Source: Acanthosoma haemorrhoidale (Eukaryota > Arthropoda > Insecta > Hemiptera > Acanthosomatidae). From it: 64,000 bases of DNA. The notes below the pieces were generated by a model, which did not search any database, was not told the origin of the DNA, and worked only from the letters and a program-made list of their open reading frames with translations. How positions within the stretch are numbered: the first letter of the stretch is position 1; every line of letters starts with the position of its first letter. The position numbers and the translations under genes were made by a program. The stretch covers positions 37,953,841-38,017,840 of the forward strand of contig OV884009.1 of NCBI GenBank assembly GCA_930367205.1, given 5' to 3'. Shown here piece by piece: positions 33,501 through 39,374 of this stretch.

Positions 33501-34645
33501 TCTTCTAGTTTTGGGGAGTATTGTGTTTAAACACTAAACTAATACTAAATAATTGAGAAAAAAAAAAAGGATCCTAAAAGTAAAAAACTTTAGCACATAT
33601 TTCCCCAATAAACATATTCTAGTCTAGCAAGTTGCTGTATGAGTTACCATAGTTGCCGATTGTCTAAGAAAGTAAGCTCTTAACAAAATAGTGTCGATTA
33701 ATGCACAAGCACCCAAAGCTATAAATAATTAGTGCTGATTGTGGAAGGATATAATTAATTATAAGTGTAGAGCCTTTCCACAATATGTTGTATACCACAT
33801 ATTGCGGAAAGGCGGAAGATTTATTAATTAATTATACCCAAATATTTGTTTTAACATTAAAGTTCATTCTGAAGGCAAGGTTCCAAGATAAATAAACTTT
33901 AGGTTAGCAATGCTATATGTATGCCACCTCCTTAACAAATGCTTCCACTTAGTAACAAGTTAAATAAGACCAGACCATGAATAAGATTGACTTAAATTTT
34001 TTTCCCCCACTGTAACAATAAACCTGAGAAGTGCTTCAAAGGTGAGCTTAGGCTAAATTTTAACCCTACTTCCCAAACCAACAATAGTTTTGAATCAAAA
34101 GCAGTACAAGTCACTAGATAAGGAGGGGAAGAAAGGAAAGAACTCATGCTTAAGGAAACTGTTCAACCATCTATTTAATTGTATGCTTCTTCCAAATCAA
34201 TCACTACAGGATTGATACTTGAATTCTCAACATTATGATCTCCTATTGAGTGAGCAATAGCAAATATGGAAAAGCATCCAAAGAATTTAATTAATAATAG
34301 CTTAGGAACATACCCTAAACATAAAATATACATGTATTATTATTATTAATATTATTTATAACTAGACAACTCATTTCAACCCATGTCTTGGAAATCAATG
34401 TTCAAGATGATTCTGAATATAATAAAAAGTGATTTATAATTTTCCCCAATACACACATTAACCAATTGATGAAAAATGTGTCTATTAGATATGACAGATG
34501 TAGAACTTACTTGCCCCAACATGGGTCCCAGTGGAGGACCAGGAGAAGCAATACCAGCAGGTATATTTGTCTTGACTTTATTGCCATGATTAATTTTCCC
34601 TACTATTTTCTTAACATTTTTCACAACTTTGCCTGCTTTCGACAT
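15587..34645 (-). CDS. mRpL11: mitochondrial ribosomal protein L11, whole gene (3 exons)
   Basis: This nuclear gene encodes the L11 protein of the mitochondrial large ribosomal subunit. L11 forms the stalk base, binding 23S-type rRNA near the GTPase centre. The coding sequence joins 34511-34645, 29942-30131 and 15587-15852 (591 bases, 196 residues), the usual length for animal MRPL11. All splice junctions are GT-AG and the phases (0, then 1) match. The N-terminal domain has the proline/glycine-rich IPAGIASPGPPLGPMLGQ signature (residues 28-45). The middle has NIAAFCKDFNEKT and PPATFFLKQAAGVQR. The C-terminal domain has TLKHLYEIAKIKALDP, LVGVARSCG and a basic tail EKREAKMLRTS. Codon use is AT-rich like the region. 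The introns (4.4 and 14.1 kb) are unusually swollen by transposons. No frameshift is present, so I expect it to be functional. Confidence 0.96.
15853..18029. other. mRpL11 intron 2, 3' part, unassigned
   Basis: Intron DNA. A G run lies at 16306-16316. At 16480-17040 the minus strand has broken frames such as SNFDTDMDDIDCIVDKGKP that look like former coding sequence, but I recognise no family. The rest is plain AT-rich DNA. Confidence 0.4.
18030..18490 (-). mobile_element. mariner transposase relic
   Basis: On the minus strand, frames that must be joined across frameshifts give TIDSELYSNYLLRNYDIMTQ, VLFQQDNSRPHTSRYTKQK, SDYYLFWSMPH, LGEVQNGVAEFFRSTPKEWY and a final MATNHRTQWYIL. This is the C-terminal half of a mariner (IS630/Tc1/mariner DDD-type) transposase. 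It includes the second catalytic aspartate in 'QDN' and the 'PDLxxSDYxLF' region. Stops and frameshifts show it is dead. No terminal inverted repeats were recognised, and the N-terminal helix-turn-helix half is missing. Confidence 0.85.
18491..18743. other. intron DNA, nothing recognised
   Basis: AT-rich spacer between the mariner relic and the next inverted-repeat element. Confidence 0.4.
18744..19771. mobile_element. 1.03 kb element with ~58 bp terminal inverted repeats
   Basis: The sequence at 18745-18802 (starting ACAAACAACTTATGATACC) returns as its reverse complement at about 19711-19769. The shared core is ATCCACCAACCATATAACAT. Similarity stops sharply outside both arms, so this is a bounded inverted-repeat element of about 1 kb. 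The arms differ at a few positions, giving moderate age. It carries a coding-like frame at 19188-19436. The superfamily is unknown and I could not fix a target-site duplication. Confidence 0.65.
19188..19436 (-). pseudogene. coding-like frame inside the inverted-repeat element
   Basis: The translation has a balanced, protein-like segment: GRLTIQDKFRLFKWLHNLMN, RRPINKIETIEKMLNSFIAN, then KKRKLLETNALPR and a stop. The frame continues sensibly past that stop as IDPVAIGKPSTSW. The start of this segment is preceded by a plausible acceptor (a TTTTTTGTGGACCATCTTAG tract). I do not recognise the protein. It may be part of the element's own transposase, a captured host exon, or a degraded gene. It is helical and basic, with no transmembrane segment in the conserved-looking part. 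Confidence 0.4.
20172..20480 (+). repeat. tRNA-derived SINE
   Basis: The head has RNA polymerase III internal promoter boxes: box A-like TGGTCTGGTGGTTAGCAT at 20181-20198 and box B GGTTCAATCC at 20220-20229, about 30 bp apart as in tRNAs. The head resembles a tRNA-Glu/Asp type sequence, but the 3' acceptor strand does not pair with the 5' end, so it is not a working tRNA. A non-tRNA body of about 230 bp follows (GGGACAGGTCTGGTCGGGGT onward). Its exact 3' end is uncertain. Confidence 0.7.
20721..21776. mobile_element. pogo/Tigger-type DNA transposon, complete ends
   Basis: The left end CAGTACAATCCCGGTAGTTC (20721) and the reverse complement of the right end CAGTACAATCTCGGTGATTC (ending 21776) form terminal inverted repeats. 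They are flanked by TA on both sides (20719-20720 and 21777-21778), the target duplication of the pogo group. The interior carries transposase remains on the minus strand. At 1056 bp it is about half the size of an autonomous element, so it is an internally deleted copy. A T run of about 24 bases lies at 21536-21560. Confidence 0.85.
20950..21425 (-). pseudogene. pogo/Tigger transposase remnants
   Basis: About 21290-21425 reads LSICEEKEIIKAFADGEKKN then PSTPTSILKKIIAGVSSNS. This is the CENP-B-type N-terminal helix-turn-helix of pogo transposases ('LxxxEKxxIIxxxExGxKKxxxxxxFxxxPSTxSxILKxK'). About 20990-21125 reads YASFEEAKAYINNLHNFM then NEDVFSAIVTLENAIVQA, which looks like the C-terminal region. 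The DDE catalytic core between them is missing. The fragments are broken by stops. Confidence 0.7.
21777..22559. other. intron DNA, nothing recognised
   Basis: AT-rich intron sequence between the pogo element and the tandem array. A poly-T run lies at 22356-22365. Confidence 0.4.
22588..22830 (+). pseudogene. Tc1-like transposase fragment (repeated in the array)
   Basis: In one frame ERTPILSKGNAISIMQWTK-like residues, and in another VFTDESKVAIKPDTKRMKVW followed by MVWGGY, match the Tc1 transposase core. This includes the first catalytic aspartate in 'FTDES' and the 'VMVWGG' strand. Frameshifts and stops interrupt it. The same piece recurs at about 23209-23452 and 23831-24070. Confidence 0.7.
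22901..23209 (-). other. 102-codon frame of array unit, copy 1
   Basis: This open frame spans the junction between the dispersed 125 bp repeat and the unknown middle segment of the unit. It is identical in the second unit (23523-23831). I see no domain, signal or splice structure. Its conservation is explained by recent duplication rather than selection, so I do not regard it as a gene. Confidence 0.4.
23523..23831 (-). other. 102-codon frame of array unit, copy 2
   Basis: Identical in translation to the frame at 22901-23209. See the array entry for why this reflects duplication and not a gene family. Confidence 0.4.
24301..24686. other. intron DNA with a 79-codon minus-strand frame
   Basis: The frame at 24430-24669 contains CQCLRPFLRTYLSWCLCAGI and a charged segment, but I recognise nothing. 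The sequence is more GC-rich than its flanks, so it may be an unassigned repeat. Confidence 0.3.
24686..24886. repeat. AACTAA/TTAGTTG-rich repetitive stretch
   Basis: Short words such as AACTAACAACT and TTAGTTGT, in both orientations, recur about ten times in 200 bp. It is a degenerate low-complexity repeat directly left of the TTAA-flanked element. Confidence 0.55.
24884..25490. mobile_element. ~600 bp TTAA-flanked inverted-repeat element
   Basis: The left end reads TTAA GTGTAGTCCACACTGGAAC (from 24884). The right end, reverse complemented, reads TTAA GCCTAGTCCACTCCAGGAC (from 25490). These are imperfect terminal repeats bounded by TTAA on both sides, as in piggyBac-type insertions. A 3 bp TWA target, as in PIF/Harbinger, also fits. 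A nested hairpin lies at the left end (24891-24985). The interior has a 106-codon minus-strand frame (24844-25164) without a recognisable domain. It is probably a non-autonomous element. Confidence 0.6.
24891..24985. repeat. internal hairpin of the TTAA-flanked element
   Basis: The segment at 24891-24922 (TAGTCCACACTGG to TTGTTGCGGGGCTGCC) pairs imperfectly with 24951-24985 (GGACAGCCCTGCAACAAGGG to GTCCACACTA). The loop is about 28 bp. This makes the terminal-repeat sequence present a third time, inverted, near the left end. Confidence 0.6.
25491..25984. other. intron DNA, nothing recognised
   Basis: AT-rich, with A and T runs; no supported feature. Confidence 0.4.
25985..26795 (-). mobile_element. 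hAT-family transposase relic
   Basis: Minus-strand frames joined across stops read GVTVHWIDNKYKRESAALVC, RRFKKSHTCDKIAVFLQ, IHKEYGLFCHKIVAIVT, then IHLQCCSHTLHLCATTTKGF and further on LLIDFKTKN. This matches the hAT transposase core ('WIDxxxxKRxSAALxCRRFxGxHTYDxIAxxLxxIHxxYxL') and the later 'RCAAHTLNLxAT' motif. Several stops and a frameshift show it is inactive. The stretch at 26159-26497 is a 112-codon survivor. No terminal repeats or 8 bp target duplication were identified. Confidence 0.75.
26796..29250. other. mRpL11 intron 2, 5' part, nothing firmly recognised
   Basis: Many short open frames occur (for example 27498-27695 and 27921-28184, plus strand), all with AT-rich random-looking translations. 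A CA-rich stretch lies at 28256-28290. I support no gene here. Confidence 0.4.
29251..29330 (+). repeat. 80 bp direct repeat, copy downstream of exon 2
   Basis: This segment, starting AATGCAAACCACTGAAAAAT, recurs without a difference that I can see at 30269-30348. The two copies bracket mRpL11 exon 2, 612 bp past its donor side and 137 bp before its acceptor side. Confidence 0.9.
29331..29941. other. mRpL11 intron 2 next to exon 2
   Basis: A minus-strand frame of 94 codons (29430-29714) is unrecognised. On the plus strand FYTDGSDNSPMGDAV at about 29488 faintly recalls the start of an RNase H domain, too short to call. Confidence 0.3.
29942..30131 (-). CDS. mRpL11: mRpL11 exon 2
   Basis: The acceptor on the minus strand is TTTTGTAG ending at 30132. 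The donor is CCTG|GTAAGA at 29941. The exon encodes residues 46-108: LNIAAFCKDFNEKTKDIKEG, PLPTRITVNPDRSYTLVIHK and PPATFFLKQAAGVQRCAMEP. These complete the N-terminal L11 domain and the linker to the C-terminal domain. It ends one base into a glycine codon. The neighbouring identical 80 bp repeats do not touch the exon. Confidence 0.95.
30269..30348 (+). repeat. 80 bp direct repeat, copy upstream of exon 2
   Basis: Appears identical to 29251-29330. Both lie in the same orientation inside introns of mRpL11. Confidence 0.9.
30349..31727. other. mRpL11 intron 1, unassigned part
   Basis: AT-rich DNA with one 64-codon minus-strand frame (31364-31558) of unknown nature. Nothing is supported. Confidence 0.4.
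31728..32050 (-). pseudogene. Merlin/IS1016-like transposase fragment
   Basis: A 95-codon minus-strand frame reads IEKKLHPGSVVFLCHCWMEY, then YQIINHRYGFLGHDTLTNTK and MSSVKWIIKED. This resembles the end of the DDE core in IS1595/Merlin transposases: 'PGSxVxSDxWxxYxxL...GYxHxxVNHxxxFVxxxTGxHTNxIExxWxxxK'. The aspartate expected before 'CW' appears replaced, which would inactivate it. The match is by eye and moderate. Confidence 0.5.
32700..33475 (+). pseudogene. Ty1/copia pol relic (GAG-pre-integrase and integrase)
   Basis: Plus-strand frames read ELELWH-KLGHLG-KNIDTL (the GAG-pre-integrase 'LWHxRLGHxxxxxL'), then KPLELIHTDVCG, FTHYVMVYVLRNKSEVYEK, ADNGGEHMSNK, HSKGIKIEHTVPYNSEMD, LNRTLVD and PKEMWGEAFLCSAYLTNRSP. 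The order is that of copia integrase, with its D (HTDV) and D (ADNGGE) catalytic positions. In-frame stops and several frameshifts make it dead. The surviving open part is 33102-33323. No LTRs were found. It lies antisense in mRpL11 intron 1. Confidence 0.85.
33476..34510. other. mRpL11 intron 1 beside exon 1
   Basis: AT-rich DNA. The only distinct structure is the hairpin at 33772-33823, listed separately. Confidence 0.4.
33772..33823. repeat. 17 bp inverted repeat (hairpin)
   Basis: GCCTTTCCACAATATGT is followed after a short spacer by ACATATTGCGGAAAGGC. That is a 17 bp stem with a single mismatch. The flanks both contain TTAATTATA-type sequence. It may be a tiny foldback element or the remains of one. 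Confidence 0.65.
34511..34645 (-). CDS. mRpL11: mRpL11 exon 1 (start codon)
   Basis: The frame opens at ATG 34645 and encodes MSKAGKVVKNVKKIVGKINH followed by the L11 signature IPAGIASPGPPLGPMLGQ (residues 28-45). It ends at the donor CAA|GTAAGT at 34510 in phase 0. Start choice is supported because the reading MSKAxGK... matches the start known for arthropod mRpL11. The N-terminus is short and basic, as is usual for this protein, which has no long cleavable presequence. Confidence 0.95.
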
Positions 34646-35430
34646 AACAAAAGAAATTACGATAAAGGCAATTTAATGAATGAAGAACTAGGAAAGTTTC
34701 TATTAAAATTTTGGTTATAACTTATCTACAAGGAAGAACCTCATTCGGTAACCTTACTTGAAAGTAACCTTACTACCAGGGTTACAAAACTCGGCAAGTC
34801 AGTGAATGAATTCCTAGTGGCAATAAAGGCTACCAAAATGGCTAAAGCAGTGTGTCCCAGCCCTGGCCCCATAGTCCCCTGACTATAGCCTGGGCGTTAC
34901 CAGTTTTAGTTCAGCAAGATTCTACCAGAGCTGTCAATATACATCAGAAACCCCCCCTCAGCTGTAAGAACGAAACAGATCCCTTGGACCTTGATAACAA
35001 GAAATATTTAAAATCATAATTTCTTGATAAAAGGGCAGTTAACTCTATAAAGCGGAACATAACAAAACAGACTATAAACCCAGCCCTGTGCTACTGGTTA
35101 TTGATTTTAGTAATTTTAATTTGAGTATTTGCTGGATTGATTCGGTACTAAACTGAAATACAAGCTGCTTCTGCTGCAAACAGCTCTTATTGTGAACTGC
35201 AACATAAATAATCTTTATAATCATATATAAATATTTATAATAATATGTAATAATCGTAGATAAGTAATTATTGGGTCGACATGCCCCTTTGGTAAAGCTT
35301 TACACTAATTCTAAAGTTTATACTAACCTCGCAGCCATGACCAACTGCCTAACCCAAATTGTAGCTCAACTGAAATTCTTAATTATCACTTTTCTTTCAC
35401 TGAAATGTTACAAAAGGTCACAGAAATGTT
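34646..35430. other. upstream region of mRpL11
   Basis: This should contain the mRpL11 promoter and 5' UTR. I see no TATA box or initiator that stands out from the AT-rich background. Confidence 0.35.
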
Positions 35431-36900
35431 AGTGCCCAGCTCCCAACCATGATTGTCGCACCCTTCAACCCTATGTCCCTTCTACCTTGAAACTAAAATG
35501 GACTTCTCCGACATAGAAAAGAACATACAATGTCATTACACAGCAGAAACATTGACATTGCCTTACTAACAGAAACGCATTTTACCACACGACAAACCTA
35601 ACTTCTTTAGTGTAAGGTGCAATACATGCCTAACCAGATGGCACCACCCATGTTTGTTCTGCTATTCTCATTCGCTCGAGCATTTCACACTTTCCCAATC
35701 CCTACCCTATATCCCTTCAAATGCTTGCAAAGCTGTACCATCTAGCTGCACTACCCTCCCATTAAACATGTTACTCTTCATACTCTCCAACCCTATCTAT
35801 CCTCCCTAGGTCTCCACTTAATTGCAAGAGTAGATTTCATTGCTAAACATCCAGCATTTGGCTGTAGAACCTTGAAATCTCGGTAGAACGTCTTCAGTTC
35901 TATTCTGTTTCCCTTCACTCAATATTCCTCTCTCTTCCTAAACCTATTTACTGGCCCTACATTCCATTCAAAACTCCCTGATATAGTTGACTATTCCATA
36001 AAAATTGTTTTGATACATGATTCATCCAATTTATTCATTCTATTTGACCTATCCTCTCACCATAGCTCCATCCTTCCTTCATTTATTACCGGTACCAATC
36101 CCTCTTAGTGCAACCAAAGACCCTCTCTTATTAATGGTTCATATTCCTCTCTTGGCATACAGACTCCACTCGAAACTCATGATGACATAGACGGTTCTGC
36201 CTACAAGCCCACGACTGTATTCAAATCAACCAACCAGATGCTCCATTTTATACAAACGAACAGACAAACCTTGTCACCACATAAACATCAGCTACTGACA
36301 AATAAAAGAAGGAGAAAAAAAGTCTTGTCCAATTTCGCGCTACCTACCCGACAAAACACGACTTAATCTACTTACAAGACAACTTTAGGAAGAACTACAA
36401 AAGCACCTTAACAAAACTTTCACAAAATTCACTAACCAACTTACTCCTACCAGACTAGATGGTCAGCTACCAAAAGAGTTTTATTATTCCCTAACACTCT
36501 GAACCCCCTCCGTCATAACGATTGCTTCTGTACGAAGACCCATTAGTAGATTGCTTCTGCCTTGTTCATCATTTCTCAAATGTGTTTCGTCCTCATAATC
36601 ATACCACCCTATTCTAAGCACTATTCCTTTGAATCCAATCAACAGAACATACCCCTGTGACTCACTCTCTCTCTCTCTCTCTCTTCCCTCCCAAATAATG
36701 AGGCACAGTTATTCACAAACTTCGTGCCCAAAAAGTTCCTGAATTCGATCTTATCACTCCAATTATCCTTAAGCATTTTTCAAAGAAATCTGTTTTATTC
36801 CTGACCTTTATCTACAACTCTGTCTTTCCACGGAGCTCCTTACTCCCCTCTCCTTTGGAAACTCAAAACCAACTAGTATTTTCTATCTTGTGAGCTCTTT
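35430..36900 (+). mobile_element. Jockey-clade LINE relic (endonuclease and start of RT)
   Basis: Frames joined across many stops read NIDIALLTETHFTTRQT (endonuclease 'NIDIALISETHFT'), then ARVDFIAKHPAFGCRTLKSR ('GGDxNAKHPxWGCRxxNxRG') and FDLSSHHSSILPS ('DLxSDHxPxL'). Further on they give FDLITPIILKHF ('FDxITxxxLKxL'), the region before the reverse transcriptase fingers. The order and motifs are those of insect Jockey ORF2. The copy is heavily mutated and its RT palm is missing. The GC content is higher than in the flanks. A CT microsatellite (36665-36686) lies inside it. Confidence 0.75.
36665..36686 (+). repeat. (CT)n microsatellite
   Basis: About eleven CT units in a row within the Jockey relic. 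Confidence 0.85.
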
Positions 36901-37026
36901 GTGATGTAGTGACAAGTGGTTTTTGCTAATGAGACCCCCTACCCCCAAAAATAACTAGACGTTAAAACCTGATGAGCTAAGCACTGGTTAAACTACTTTA
37001 TATTAATTGCATATAATAATTTCGAG

Positions 37027-37049
37027 GTATGTATATATATATAGAGATA

Positions 37050-37087
<38 letters not shown>

Positions 37088-37088
37088 C
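37027..37088. repeat. compound (TA)n/(GA,CT)n palindromic microsatellite
   Basis: TA repeats flank GAGATATCTCTCTCTCTCTC-type sequence, giving a largely self-complementary tract of about 60 bp. It abuts the first copy of the 92 bp repeat. Confidence 0.8.
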
Positions 37089-37093
37089 AATGT

Positions 37094-37185
37094 CAATGTG
37101 ACACGATTTTGTTTCTAATCTTTAGAACTATGATTAAATTTTTTATGAATGTAATTTACTGACATTCATGTTAAGTTTGAAACAA
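37094..37185 (+). repeat. 92 bp direct repeat, copy 1
   Basis: Starting CAATGTGACACGATTTTGTT, it recurs at 37648-37739 with about four substitutions. The copies are 554 bp apart in the same orientation and flank a tRNA-core foldback element. Confidence 0.85.
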
Positions 37186-37430
37186 TATATATATATAACT
37201 TATTTAGTATAAAATCCTGGGTTTGTAGGTGGGGAATCTATGAACATTTGGGTTTGATATGGAGTATTAGAATTTATTGAGTGTTGATTATAGAGATCTG
37301 ACATTGATTTGTAGATAGAATCTTAATTAGGCATCCTTTTTTTGGACGGGGTGGGGAGGGCTAGAAAGCCGATATTCCAACAAATAATCCAATTGTATCT
37401 AGATTTACGGCTAACTACGAATTTGCGATT
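37186..37430. other. DNA between repeats, nothing recognised
   Basis: Contains a short G-rich patch at about 37343-37358; otherwise featureless. Confidence 0.4.
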
Positions 37431-37618
37431 TCCACCAGATATATTTTACTGACAGGATCAAGGATCAGACTCGAGCCCAGTACCTCTTCAATATCTGGTC
37501 AGGTGCTTTGCCAACTGGGCTAGTCTTGTATGAGCAATAACCTTGAAATTGTGAATCTTCTTTCTAAAGTCCCAATCCTGCCAGTTTATTTCTACTGTTG
37601 GTAATCATTATTAATAAT
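37431..37618 (-). mobile_element. foldback element with tRNA-like core, copy 1
   Basis: On the minus strand, an arm containing GTAGAAATAAACTGGCAGGA is followed by a tRNA-like core. The core has box A TAGCCCAGTTGGCAAAGCA (about 37504-37522) and box B GGGCTCGAGTCT (about 37469-37480). The inverted arm (TGATCCTGTCAGTAAAATAT) then follows. The spacing of the boxes, about 30 bp, fits RNA polymerase III promoters. The same plan recurs at 38911-39060 and 39207-39374. Confidence 0.65.
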
Positions 37619-37647
37619 AATAGGAACTATCCTATTACGAAAATTGG

Positions 37648-37739
37648 CAATGTGACACGATTTTGTTTCTAACCTTTAGAACTATGATTAAATTTGTTAT
37701 GAATGTAATTTACCGACATTCATGTTAAGTTTGAAACAA
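37648..37739 (+). repeat. 92 bp direct repeat, copy 2
   Basis: See copy 1 at 37094-37185. Confidence 0.85.
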
Positions 37740-38910
37740 AATATATTTCATATGTTGCAAATACTTTGAAAAATATTCTTGTAACAGGACTACATGTTAT
37801 CCTAAATACTAAATTCTATGAATATAACTTCTGACTAGGGTCGTTCAATTTTCATGGAGACAGTTGTCATATATCTTTGGAGTTCCAGTTAGTACACAAT
37901 ATTTAAACTAGGAAGATAGTAATATTACCCGTTTTTGTTTTAAATTAATTTAATCTTCTTATTATGACACGCATGATGGATCAGTAGATTTTTATAATAA
38001 GGTATGGTATTGCTATTTTCTTGTAATAATTGTTTATAATTTATTATTAATTCAATATTACTTATAAGCTTCATCTTGTCACTTAAACCTTTCTTTAATA
38101 AAGTAATTAGTTTTTATTTGTGTTCTGTATCAGTTATAGTAATGTTTATTAATTCACACTCAACATGTCAGTGTTATCACTTAGAAAACAGCTATGAACT
38201 GATCTAGTCAAACATTAACTAATAAAGCTACACTCTTTTTTAAAGATACCAATAGTGTAAATTTACTTGAATTGACTCAGCTTTTGAAAATTGAAATTGG
38301 GGGTGTCATTCAAATCTGGTAAACTTTATTAAAATGTACATACTAAGTCTAAATGTTAATATAATCATATTGTTCATTATTATTGATTATCTTAATTTAT
38401 CTTTTACATGACTAAATCTAGTTGTCTGTATGAACAGATAGTGACAGAAGAACAATGCAGAGCATATTCCTATCTCGCCTCATCTAAATTAGTAATAATA
38501 ATTTTGATAATGGTAAAACCATTAAAATTATCGATCTACCTTCCTTGACAGTTTACCAGAATATAAACAGTGATGAGGATGATTGCATACAGTAAGAAAT
38601 CTAACAGATAGAAAGTTGAGTTACAATGATAAAAGTTGCTTATATAACCATATAATTTAAAATATTATAAGAATTTCGCTGAAATTGGCAGCAGAGATAT
38701 GGTCATTGAAAGGAAAGATAGGTAGTGTAAATACCTTGAGAATCGCATATAGAAGAAGTAGTTAATATGTTCATAGGGCTAAGAACAAGTCAATGGTGAA
38801 TGAGAACCGGAAAAAAAATGTGTTGTATATCATTCAGCAGAAGTGTAAATTATCTTGGAAATGTTAAGTGCTTATCTTTTATTTACATTTGTTAAAGTTT
38901 TGTAGAAATA
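37740..38910. other. intergenic AT-rich DNA
   Basis: No exon, RNA gene or bounded repeat is visible. Confidence 0.45.
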
Positions 38911-39060
38911 ATTAATAATTATTAGCCAAAGAAAAAAATATACTGGCAGGTTTGATAGTCAAAGCTAGGACCTTTCCAATGTCCGGATTGGAGGTGCTTT
39001 ACCAACTGAGGAGTGAAGACCTCGATAAAATGAACTCCGGCAATTTCTGTAAATATTACG
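38911..39060 (-). mobile_element. foldback element with tRNA-like core, copy 2 (one arm)
   Basis: On the minus strand a box A-like CTCAGTTGGTAAAGCACC is followed by a degenerate box B region. The end arm then follows: CCTGCCAGTATATTTTTTTC then TTTGGCTAATAATTATT. The other arm is not recognisable, so this copy is truncated or strongly diverged. Confidence 0.5.
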
Positions 39061-39206
39061 CCAGCGATGAGTGGAGGCAGACAGTGGATCCACCTAGTAA
39101 CCTCTAAATTTGAACTTTATGAGGCCTAGTTTGCCAACTATACCGAATTATGTTTATAACATAAGATGTTTATATTTTCTCTTTTAGTTGTGGTGTTGAT
39201 CCCACT

Positions 39207-39374
39207 ATTTTTAGTAATTATTAGGCAAAGAAAAATTATATTGGCAGGATTGGGACATAAACTGATTTAGGTTGATTGCTCTGCCCATTGAGCTAGTCTT
39301 GCAGAAGTGAATACCTTGCCCTTGTCTCAGTCCTACTAGTATATTTTTTCTTTGGCTCATAATTACTAAAAAAT
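39207..39374 (-). mobile_element. foldback element with tRNA-like core, copy 3
   Basis: The ends pair over about 45 bp. The left side reads TTTTTAGTAATTATTAGGCA then AAGAAAAATTATATTGGCAG. The right side, reverse complemented, reads TTTTTAGTAATTATGAGCCA then AAGAAAAAATATACTAGTAG. The middle on the minus strand has the box A-like GACTAGCTCAATGGGCAGAG. Box B is decayed. At about 168 bp it is the clearest member of this small family. Confidence 0.7.

Noticed and set aside
34466..34720. Plus-strand ORF opposite mRpL11 exon 1
   Set aside because: Antisense shadow of the exon and its flanks.
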